NCBI RefSeq assembly: GCF_003129605.1
Contig: NZ_QBDX01000004.1
Location: 62,001-126,000 of the forward strand
Direction of reading: 5' to 3'
DNA from: Hyphobacterium indicum
GTDB lineage: Bacteria; Pseudomonadota; Alphaproteobacteria; Caulobacterales; Maricaulaceae
DNA length: 64,000 nt
Shown: positions 1-6,496 of the stretch, piece after piece
Layout of the letters: each line of letters starts with the position of its first letter
Numbering within the stretch: the stretch's first letter is position 1
The notes under the pieces: model-generated
What the model was told of the DNA's origin: nothing
The model's database searches: none
What the model saw: only the letters and a program-made list of their open reading frames with translations
Program-made: the position numbers and the translations under genes

Positions 1-496
1 CACTCCGTATGCCGCGTGACTGAACATGGGACAGCAAATCCGGCAGAGCGTCGCGCGGCTCCTGGTCATCCACCCCGATACGGCATTTCAGCGTCACCGG
101 AATGGCAATGGCTTCCTTCATTGCCTGCAGGCAATCGGCCACCAGTTCCGGTTCGCGCATCAGGCAGGCACCGAACCGCCCCGATTGCACGCGGTCAGAC
201 GGGCAGCCGGCATTGAGATTGACCTCGCAATAGCCGCGATCCGCGCCAGTGCGCGCCGCCTTTGCCAGCTCGTCGGGATCAGATCCGCCCAATTGCAATG
301 CCACAGCTTGTTCGGCTGGATCAAAACCGATCAGGCGCTCGACATCGCCATGCATGATGGCGGCGCTGGTCGCCATTTCCGTATAAAGCAGGGCATGACG
401 GGTCAGGACACGGTGGAACGACCGGCAGTGGCGGTCCGTCCAGTCCATCATCGGTGCCACGCAAAAGCGGCGGTCGGGAATGATTGCGGTTGTCAT
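1..496 (-). CDS. dusA: tRNA-dihydrouridine synthase A, N-terminal part (cut by window edge)
   Basis: The first 165 residues of a flavin enzyme that reduces uridine to dihydrouridine in the tRNA D-loop. The reading frame opens at ATG 496 and runs off the left edge. Near the start it carries the DUS signature APMMDWTD, followed by LYTEM, both part of the FMN-binding barrel. Around residue 95 it has NLNAGCPSDRVQSGRFGACL, with the cysteine (NAGCPS) that acts as proton donor in this family. RxFCVAPMMDWTDRHCR is typical of the DusA subgroup rather than DusB. The gene is divergent from the gene at 606, with 109 bases between them. The C-terminal half, including the tRNA-binding helical domain, lies outside the window. 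Confidence 0.93.
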   Translation of the reverse strand, partial: MTTAIIPDRRFCVAPMMDWTDRHCRSFHRVLTRHALLYTEMATSAAIMHGDVERLIGFDPAEQAVALQLGGSDPDELAKAARTGADRGYCEVNLNAGCPSDRVQSGRFGACLMREPELVADCLQAMKEAIAIPVTLKCRIGVDDQEPRDALPDLLSHVQSRGIRS

Positions 497-546
497 TTGC
501 GCTCACATAGCGCGCGCCGGCAAAATCAACAAACCGTACAGACGGC

Positions 547-561
547 TTAACGCTGTTCTAA
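547..561 (+). promoter_or_regulatory. CtrA-like box TTAA-N7-CTAA
   Basis: TTAA at 547-550, seven bases, then CTAA at 558-561, ending 44 bases before the ATG at 606. It differs from the CtrA consensus TTAA-N7-TTAA by one base. A site with the same one-base change and the same distance lies in front of the next gene at 1211. Binding by CtrA is inferred. Confidence 0.35.
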
Positions 562-605
562 GGCTGGTCGAATAGTCTTGTTCCGAGTGACTGGAGCAGA
601 CCGCC

Positions 606-1154
606 ATGGCCAAAGCCGTCTTTCACAAGCATCAGCGCGTTTTCGTGCGCCCGGTAGGCACCTGGGCCCTGATCGAGCAGGTCAAACCGCATTGGGTCAA
701 GGGCATGGATGAGCCCGTACGAATTTCCTATGATTGCGGACTTGGCCGCGATTTTTCGGCCGAGGAACTGGCTGAAGAAGAGCGCGACGATACCGGAGCC
801 GGCCGCTGGCGTCTGATGCGGGCAAGAAACAAGTGGCAATCGGCAGATGAATGCGCCCATCATCCCTTTCCCGGCACCTTCCCGATTGTCGTGACCGATA
901 AGCAGGACTGGGGTGGATGGCGGGTTCCGGGCGCTGAATACGATCGTGATCCGCAAATGATCGAATTTCAGGCCCGTTTGATCACCGCCGCCCCGGCGCT
1001 GATGAAGCTGGCCGAAAAGCTCGCCGAGCAGGCTGAAAAGCCGGACGACATGCCTGACGATCTCAGAAACCTCGTTGAGTTTGCCCGGGATACGATAAAG
1101 CGGATCAAGTCACGGCCATCAGATAGTGTAAATACGGCTTCGCGCGCTGCTTAA
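606..1154 (+). CDS. Conserved hypothetical protein, 182 aa
   Basis: I do not recognise a named family. The protein is soluble, with no signal peptide or membrane segment. The first two thirds are rich in Trp and Arg (for example RARNKWQS and WGGWRVPG near residues 77-115) and look like a compact globular fold. The last third is a long charged amphipathic helix (about 118-175) with many Glu, Lys and Asp residues. A GGAG Shine-Dalgarno sits about 10 bases before ATG 606. The gene is followed after 56 bases by a response regulator in the same direction, and both have a CtrA-like box at matching distance. A cell-cycle-linked role is possible but rests only on that context. Confidence 0.75.
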   Translation: MAKAVFHKHQRVFVRPVGTWALIEQVKPHWVKGMDEPVRISYDCGLGRDFSAEELAEEERDDTGAGRWRLMRARNKWQSADECAHHPFPGTFPIVVTDKQDWGGWRVPGAEYDRDPQMIEFQARLITAAPALMKLAEKLAEQAEKPDDMPDDLRNLVEFARDTIKRIKSRPSDSVNTASRAA

Positions 1155-1165
1155 CGTCAGCCTAA
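1151..1165 (+). promoter_or_regulatory. CtrA-like box TTAA-N7-CTAA
   Basis: TTAA at 1151-1154 (overlapping the stop codon of the upstream gene), seven bases, then CTAA at 1162-1165. It ends 45 bases before the ATG at 1211. Both half-sites continue as TTAACG and CTAACC, close to CtrA half-sites. The spacing to the start codon matches the box at 547-561. Confidence 0.4.
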
Positions 1166-1210
1166 CCGTTTCGTGCTAAATGGATCTTTCAACGAGCTAC
1201 GGTTGGACAG

Positions 1211-1720
1211 ATGCCTGCAGATCTGAGCAAACTTTCATTCCTGATTATCGACGACAATGCGCACATGCTGAAGATCGTCCGCACTTTGCTGAACGGGTTT
1301 GGTGTCCACAAGATCTATGATGCCTGTTCGGGTCAGGAAGCGCTCGAGATTCTCAGGAATGAATCCATCGACATCGCGATACTCGATTTCCAGATGGACG
1401 GAATGGACGGGCTCGAACTGATCAAATACATGCGCGATGAAAACCGCATGGAAAATCCGTTCATGCCGATCATCATGTTGTCCGCCTATGCCGAAAAAAC
1501 CCGCGTTCTTGCAGCGCGCGATGCAGGGGCAACAGAATTCTGTGCAAAACCGATCACGGCAACCGATCTCTATCGCAAGATCGGCGCGGTCATTGACCGG
1601 GCGCGGCCCTTTGTCCGCACCAAGGTATTCTTTGGCCCGGACCGCCGCCGTCACGATCCAGACAAGTACAAGGGACCGGAGCGCCGGTCCGACGACCCGG
1701 CACAGCCCAACGTCGCCTGA
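1211..1720 (+). CDS. Receiver-domain response regulator with conserved basic tail
   Basis: A CheY-like receiver of about 135 residues without a DNA-binding output domain. Visible active-site residues are the acidic pair D14/D15, the phospho-acceptor D59 (AILDFQMDG), S91 in place of the usual Thr, and K113 (CAKPIT). After the receiver comes a 35-residue tail with the motif FFGPDRRR and later YKGPERR, a tail I recall from several alphaproteobacterial single-domain regulators; its function is not known to me. It lies 59 bases upstream of the PleC-like kinase and in the same direction, so it may be a partner of that kinase. It is too divergent in its tail to be called DivK, which is about 125 residues and has no such tail. 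Confidence 0.88.
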   Translation: MPADLSKLSFLIIDDNAHMLKIVRTLLNGFGVHKIYDACSGQEALEILRNESIDIAILDFQMDGMDGLELIKYMRDENRMENPFMPIIMLSAYAEKTRVLAARDAGATEFCAKPITATDLYRKIGAVIDRARPFVRTKVFFGPDRRRHDPDKYKGPERRSDDPAQPNVA

Positions 1721-1779
1721 TTTTCTGGCTCGATATTGCCGGTCGACAGCCTGCCGGTTGGGTCTCTAATCTGGGCGGA

Positions 1780-4359
1780 ATGATTCGCCGCGATTCAGCC
1801 CCGCCTGCAAAGGCCAGAAAAGTTCGCCCTGCACCGCGAACCAAGACCGCGACGCCGCAGGCCGCCAGCTTCTCGGGCGAAGGCAGGGGTGTCGTCTGGA
1901 TCGTCCTTTCCGTCATTCTCTTCACCGCCATGTTCGGCGGCGTGATCGGCTTCAAGCTTTATCAGGAAAGCGTGGCCACCCGGTTCGATGCGCAGGAAAG
2001 GCATTCCCGCGAAGCGATCTACCGTGCCGATGGAGCGACCGCCGTCCTCCGCGAAACACTGACCGCGGTCAGTGTTGCGATCACCGATGCACGTGAAATC
2101 CCGGCCGAGGATTTCCCGGCAATCTTGAACCAGAGGCTTGAGCCGGTCCGGTCCATCAATGCTGTACGCGAAGCCGTCTATCTGGCCCCAGGTCAGGATG
2201 TTCCGGGCGAGCTTCAATCACTGACCGGTACGGCCCTGACTTCACCGTCTGGTCTGACATCCGTGATTTCAAATGCTGACGGCCTTCCGGAAATTGCGGC
2301 GGCCATTCCGGTACTGACCCAGTCGGGTGAGGTCGGCGCTGTGTTGTTGCGGCTCGATCCGGCCGCGCTCCTGCCCACGGCCGATCCGGCACATGTTGCG
2401 ATATTGATCGGCGAGGATGGACGCGCGCTGGCCATGCAGCCGCCGCGCTCGGATGGGCTGTTTGCCGAACCTCTGGCCCGGCGTTTCGGCCTTCCTGACG
2501 GCACGGTGCGCCAGATCGCACAGAGCGGAGAAGCACTGACCGATGTCCGGATCGGCGAACGCGAAATGGTGCTCGCGGCAGCCCCCCTCCCCTTTGAGGG
2601 ATTGACGGTCGCCGTTATCGGCACGCCGAATATCAATCAGGGAGCATGGACACGGACCCGCATTCTCTATGGTCTGCTGTTTGTTGCGCCGGTCATTTTC
2701 GCGATCGGTCTTTCCGCCGCGTTGTCGACACAGATGAACAGCCTCAAATCGGCCCGCCTGGCCCTGGGCGATAGCGAGAAACGCTTCCGCCTGGCCATCG
2801 AGGGCGCGCGATGCGGTGTCTGGGACTGGGACCGCAAGCGTGACACGGTCTACCTCACGGATTCCTTTGCGCGGATCATCGGACGGGATGAAGCCATGAT
2901 GCTGTCCGGATCTGAATTCCTGTCCCTGTTCAACCAGAATGACCGCCAACGCATTGCCGCCGCCATTCGCGGCTCCAGCAAGGCCGGGGATATCGACATC
3001 GAAGCCCAGGCCCGCAGCCTGCCGGTCTGGTTTCATTTGCGCGGCCGCCCCTGGGGCGAAATGCAGGACGGCACGACTGACAGGCTGGTCGGTGTCGCCA
3101 TCGACATTACCGAACGCAAGGGCGCGCAGGCCAGGGTCGCGGCGGCAGAAAACCGGTTGCGAGCCGCACTTGAGTCGATGTCGGAATCCTTTGTTCTGTG
3201 GGATCCGCGGCGCCGTCTGGTGATGTGGAACCGCAAATTCCGCGACTTCTTCGATTTTACGGAAAATGGTCTCAAGCCCGGAATGTCCTACAGCGATGTC
3301 GAAGCTGGCGCTGGCCGGGCCATCCGTTCGGTGCAGGGCGGAACCAATTCCGGTGAAGCCTATGAAATGGAATTGAAGGATGGCCGCTGGCTTCACTATT
3401 CCGAACGCGCGACCAGTGATGGCGGCCTCGTCAGTGTCGGAGCCGATATCACTGATCTGAAAAACCAGGAACGCGCCCTCAAGGATTCCGAACAACGCTT
3501 GCGCAATACGGTGGAAGACGTGCGCCGCAACCAGCAACGCATCGCCGAGCTCGCCAACAAATACGAGCAGGAAAAGATCCGTGCCGAGGAAGCCAACCGG
3601 TCAAAGAGCGAATTCCTCGCCAATATGAGCCACGAATTGCGCACGCCGCTCAACGCCGTCAACGGCTTCTCGGAAATCATGTTGCGCGAAATGTTCGGCC
3701 CGTTGGGCGATAATCGCTATGTCGACTATGTGAAAGACATCCACACCTCCGGCCAGCATTTGCTGTCGCTGATCAATGATATCCTGGACATGTCCAAGAT
3801 CGAGGCCGGCAAGATGCAGCTCCAGAAGGAGCCGGTCAGCCTTGCCGATATTGTCGAGCAGAGCACGCGGCTCGTGAAGGCCCGCGCCGACGAGAAATCC
3901 ATCCGCCTGATCATCGAGCTCGACGACAGCATACCGGACATGACGGCCGATCCGCGCGCCTTCAAGCAGGTCATTCTCAACCTCCTCTCCAATGCCGTGA
4001 AATTCACCCCCGAGGAAGGCCGCGTCACTGTCCGCAGCTTCGAGTATCAGGGCCGCCTCGCCCTGCAGGTCGCCGACACCGGCATCGGCATTCCCAAGGA
4101 AGACCTGCCGCGCCTCGGCCGGCCCTTCGAGCAAATCGAGAGCCAGCACTCCAAGAGTCATCAGGGAACCGGGCTTGGCCTCGCCCTGTCCAAGTCCCTG
4201 GTCGAGATGCATGGCGGCGAAATGAAGATTGACAGCGAACTCGGTGAAGGCACCACGGTCACCATTATCGTGCCGTTTGACGGCGGCGAAACCGGAAATG
4301 CCGACGACGATGACTTAGCAGATTACAGATTCCGGGACACCGAAACTGACGCCGCCTGA
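1780..4359 (+). CDS. pleC: PleC-like sensor histidine kinase/phosphatase, 859 aa
   Basis: A membrane histidine kinase. Order: TM1 about 37-58, a periplasmic sensor of about 230 residues, TM2 about 293-316, a PAS domain about 328-445, a second PAS about 456-575, a short coiled coil, then DHp with the phospho-acceptor His618 (MSHELRTPLNAVNGF) and a HATPase_c domain with N-box NLLSNAVKF near 734, DTGIGI near 766 and GTGLGLAL near 798. Length, architecture and the DHp stretch EMFGPLGDNRYVDYVKDI match Caulobacter PleC (842 aa, His610), which acts mainly as phosphatase of DivK and kinase of PleD at the flagellar pole. Two GATTC (CcrM-type GANTC) sites lie in its first codons. The stop codon abuts that of the convergent gene at 4360. 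Assignment as the true orthologue needs a tree. Confidence 0.72.
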   Translation: MIRRDSAPPAKARKVRPAPRTKTATPQAASFSGEGRGVVWIVLSVILFTAMFGGVIGFKLYQESVATRFDAQERHSREAIYRADGATAVLRETLTAVSVAITDAREIPAEDFPAILNQRLEPVRSINAVREAVYLAPGQDVPGELQSLTGTALTSPSGLTSVISNADGLPEIAAAIPVLTQSGEVGAVLLRLDPAALLPTADPAHVAILIGEDGRALAMQPPRSDGLFAEPLARRFGLPDGTVRQIAQSGEALTDVRIGEREMVLAAAPLPFEGLTVAVIGTPNINQGAWTRTRILYGLLFVAPVIFAIGLSAALSTQMNSLKSARLALGDSEKRFRLAIEGARCGVWDWDRKRDTVYLTDSFARIIGRDEAMMLSGSEFLSLFNQNDRQRIAAAIRGSSKAGDIDIEAQARSLPVWFHLRGRPWGEMQDGTTDRLVGVAIDITERKGAQARVAAAENRLRAALESMSESFVLWDPRRRLVMWNRKFRDFFDFTENGLKPGMSYSDVEAGAGRAIRSVQGGTNSGEAYEMELKDGRWLHYSERATSDGGLVSVGADITDLKNQERALKDSEQRLRNTVEDVRRNQQRIAELANKYEQEKIRAEEANRSKSEFLANMSHELRTPLNAVNGFSEIMLREMFGPLGDNRYVDYVKDIHTSGQHLLSLINDILDMSKIEAGKMQLQKEPVSLADIVEQSTRLVKARADEKSIRLIIELDDSIPDMTADPRAFKQVILNLLSNAVKFTPEEGRVTVRSFEYQGRLALQVADTGIGIPKEDLPRLGRPFEQIESQHSKSHQGTGLGLALSKSLVEMHGGEMKIDSELGEGTTVTIIVPFDGGETGNADDDDLADYRFRDTETDAA

Positions 4360-4905
4360 TCAGAAACCGCCACCCGGCGGCGCCCCCGGCCGATCAGCCC
4401 CGTGGCGGCCGCCGCCATGCCTTGGCGGACCGCGCCGGCCGGCGTCCAGCGCCTGCAGACGCTGCTCTGGTGGCATGTCCGCCACCACATCCAGCACAAT
4501 GGCTTCAAATGCACGCTCGATGGCAAAGCGCTGCTCACGTAACTGATTGAGCGCATCGGCAGCTTCCGCTGCATCATATGGCGTGGCCGACAGGGCCTGC
4601 TCGGCCGCCAGTTGTGCGGCGCGGGCGTCCATCATCAACTGACGGATGAGTTCGCGATCCTGCTCGAAGCGTTGCCGCGCAATCTCGCGCTGTTCAGCCG
4701 GCAAATTGTGCATGAAGGCGCGGATATTGAAGCCTCGTCCCTCGCCCCGCCATTCACCTCGGGGAGGCGGGCGGTGACCCTCATGTGGCAAAATGGTCCC
4801 GATACGCGGGCCACCGACAACCTGGTGCAGGACCAGGCCGGTCATTACACCATTCGCCGTCAGCGAAATCAGCAAGGCAATGATCCAGGGCAAAGCGCGT
4901 GTCAT
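4360..4905 (-). CDS. CnrX/CpxP-like periplasmic heavy-metal sensor, membrane anchored
   Basis: 181 residues: an N-terminal membrane anchor (about 5-27), a short His/Arg/Gly-rich linker (HEGHRPPPRG), then a helical domain about 60-150 with the pattern NLPAEQREIARQRF and, at its end, MPPEQRLQAL, which is characteristic of the heavy-metal resistance / periplasmic sensor family (Pfam PF13801 type). The C-terminal tail is a Gly/Pro/Arg/His-rich stretch that could bind metal or be disordered. It is the last gene of a run sigma factor, small membrane protein, sensor, each overlapping the next by one to four bases, which resembles the CnrH-CnrY-CnrX layout. The ligand cannot be read from sequence. 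Confidence 0.72.
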   Translation of the reverse strand: MTRALPWIIALLISLTANGVMTGLVLHQVVGGPRIGTILPHEGHRPPPRGEWRGEGRGFNIRAFMHNLPAEQREIARQRFEQDRELIRQLMMDARAAQLAAEQALSATPYDAAEAADALNQLREQRFAIERAFEAIVLDVVADMPPEQRLQALDAGRRGPPRHGGGRHGADRPGAPPGGGF

Positions 4906-5315
4906 GCATCACTCCAGTCCAGCGCCGACCAGTCTTCTTCAAGACCGTCAAAGGCATCGGCATATTCAATCGAGGTTTCATCGCTGAACGGTGCCGGAAC
5001 AAAGGCACCGCCCGCAAATCCGCCCGCCATCCCGATCACAAGCGCAGCCGCGGCCGCCATGGCCGGGCGCCGCCAGTCAGCATCGAAAGCCGGCTTCGGG
5101 AAAGACCGCATGATCCGGTGTGCGAGCAATTCACTGCCATCGGCGTGCCTGGCGGTCTCCAGCAAATCGTCGAGTTCTGATGCGTCCGACAGAATGTCGG
5201 CAGCAGCCGGTTCCGCGCGCAGGAAAGTGTCCGCATCCGCACGGAACGCGTCCGGCCAGCGCGACAGCTCACCGCCCCAGATTTCCGCCAGATCTTCAAA
5301 TCGTTTCCTGTCCAT
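4902..5315 (-). CDS. Single-pass membrane protein, candidate anti-sigma factor
   Basis: 137 residues. The first 80 are cytoplasmic and mostly helical, with SRWPDAFRADADTFL and ELDDLLETARH. One membrane segment follows (about 83-105, rich in Ala and Gly), and the last 30 residues are periplasmic and strongly acidic (DETSIEYADAFDGLEEDW). Small size, position right after an ECF sigma gene (stop and start share TGATG) and topology fit an anti-sigma factor of the CnrY/NccY kind. No zinc-binding HxxxCxxC motif is present, so it is not a ZAS-type anti-sigma. GTG 5318 precedes the chosen ATG 5315 directly; the ATG is preferred because it forms the tight TGATG overlap. Confidence 0.68.
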   Translation of the reverse strand: MDRKRFEDLAEIWGGELSRWPDAFRADADTFLRAEPAAADILSDASELDDLLETARHADGSELLAHRIMRSFPKPAFDADWRRPAMAAAAALVIGMAGGFAGGAFVPAPFSDETSIEYADAFDGLEEDWSALDWSDA

Positions 5316-5938
5316 CACATCACCTCCGGCGTTGATCCTGCCGCTTCCGACAGGCTGGACATCAATTCTTCGCGCTGTGGCATCAGCTTTGCCTTCAATT
5401 TCCGCCGGCCTCTTGCCAGCAGGGATTCAAGCGCGTCCACACTGATTTCCAGCTTATCCGCGGCTTCGATATTGCTGTAATCCTGAAAATGGCAGAGCTC
5501 CAGCGCCAGTCTTTGCCGCTCCGGCAACGCCGCAATGGCGGCCATGACACACAGCCCGGTCTCGCTTGCAATCAGAGCATCAACTGCCGTCACGGCGCCA
5601 TCCCGCAATTCTGGCGGCGATTCCATCAGGGCCTCACGCTTCTTGCGCAAGCGGTCCAGGCAGAGATTGGTTGCAATCCGGCACATCCAGCTTTCCAGCT
5701 TTGCCTGACCCGGCTGCCAGTCCGGCGCAGCCTTCCAGGCACGAATGAAAGTGTCCTGTGCAACATCTTCGGCCTCGACCGGGTCACGTAATATCCGGCG
5801 GCCAATGGCCAGAACCTGACCCAGCGACCGCTCCATCAATTCCCGTCCGGCAGTCTTGTCGCCCGAAGCGATCCGGCGCATCAGCGCCGCATCAGCCTCG
5901 TAATCAACCGGATGTGTGCCGTGTGGGGGTCTAGGCAT
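5315..5938 (-). CDS. ECF-type RNA polymerase sigma factor
   Basis: 207 residues with the two-domain ECF layout. Region 2 is at about 20-90, with EDVAQDTFIRAWKA and the recognition stretch SWMCRIATNLCLDRLRKKRE. Region 4 is at about 135-190 (ALPERQRLALELCHFQDYSNIEAADKL, then LLARGRRKLK), a helix-turn-helix for the -35 element. Region 3 is missing, as expected. It directs RNA polymerase to a stress regulon. It is followed, with overlaps, by the candidate anti-sigma and the CnrX-like sensor and lies 41 bases downstream of an EF-hand protein gene. A GGAGAAAGGG Shine-Dalgarno precedes ATG 5938. The target promoter sequence is not evident in the short upstream gap. Confidence 0.92.
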   Translation of the reverse strand: MPRPPHGTHPVDYEADAALMRRIASGDKTAGRELMERSLGQVLAIGRRILRDPVEAEDVAQDTFIRAWKAAPDWQPGQAKLESWMCRIATNLCLDRLRKKREALMESPPELRDGAVTAVDALIASETGLCVMAAIAALPERQRLALELCHFQDYSNIEAADKLEISVDALESLLARGRRKLKAKLMPQREELMSSLSEAAGSTPEVM

Positions 5939-5979
5939 ACGTGATCAGCACCCTTTCTCCCCGCACAGCACACGGTCGG

Positions 5980-6495
5980 TTAGTCACGCCACCAGAAGAT
6001 GCGGTTCTCACGGCGATTACGGCCGGATTCGACGGCCGCATCGAGTTCGTCTGGCGTGATCACATTATCATCATTTGCATCCAGACGCTCGAACATCGGG
6101 TTGTCACCGCCGAGAAATTCCTCGCGCGAAACCTCGCCATCGCCATTGGCATCGCGATCCTGATGCCCGCGGCCCATGCGCCCGTGACGGCGGCCGCGCG
6201 CTTCACCCGATGCCTCATGCAGGGCGGCGAGCCGCTGGTGCATGGGCGACCGGTCAGCGTCGGACAATACGCCATCACCATTCCGGTCCATCCATTCGAA
6301 CATTTCAGCCTGCAGCGCATCGACCTCGGCACGCGTGACGGAATTGTCGCCATTGGCATCTGCCGCCTGAAGCATCATCAGCGCCCGGGCCGGACCGTGG
6401 CCGCCCTGACCGCCATGTCCGCGATGCTGCGCATCTGCAGCTGCGGCAAAAACAAGTGTGCCGGCAATCCCGGCAAGTATGAGGGAGGATTTCAT
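5980..6495 (-). CDS. Secreted EF-hand calcium-binding protein, four loops
   Basis: 171 residues with a signal peptide (about 1-22, cleavage after AAADA). Four EF-hand type loops can be read at 46-57 (DANGDNSVTRAE), 70-81 (DRNGDGVLSDAD), 115-126 (DANGDGEVSREE) and 139-150 (DANDDNVITPDE), each with Asp/Asn at positions 1, 3 and 5. A His/Gly-rich stretch follows the signal peptide (HRGHGGQGGHG) and an Arg/His/Gly stretch lies between the second and third loops. It should act in the periplasm as a calcium (or other divalent) binder. It begins one base after the stop of glnE and precedes the ECF sigma module. ATG 6495 is chosen because it begins the signal peptide. Confidence 0.9.
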   Translation of the reverse strand: MKSSLILAGIAGTLVFAAAADAQHRGHGGQGGHGPARALMMLQAADANGDNSVTRAEVDALQAEMFEWMDRNGDGVLSDADRSPMHQRLAALHEASGEARGRRHGRMGRGHQDRDANGDGEVSREEFLGGDNPMFERLDANDDNVITPDELDAAVESGRNRRENRIFWWRD

Positions 6496-6496
6496 G

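Noticed and set aside
2269-3537. Minus-strand reading frame opposite the PleC-like gene
   Set aside because: Shadow of the high-GC kinase gene; the plus-strand frame has TM, PAS, DHp and ATPase features.
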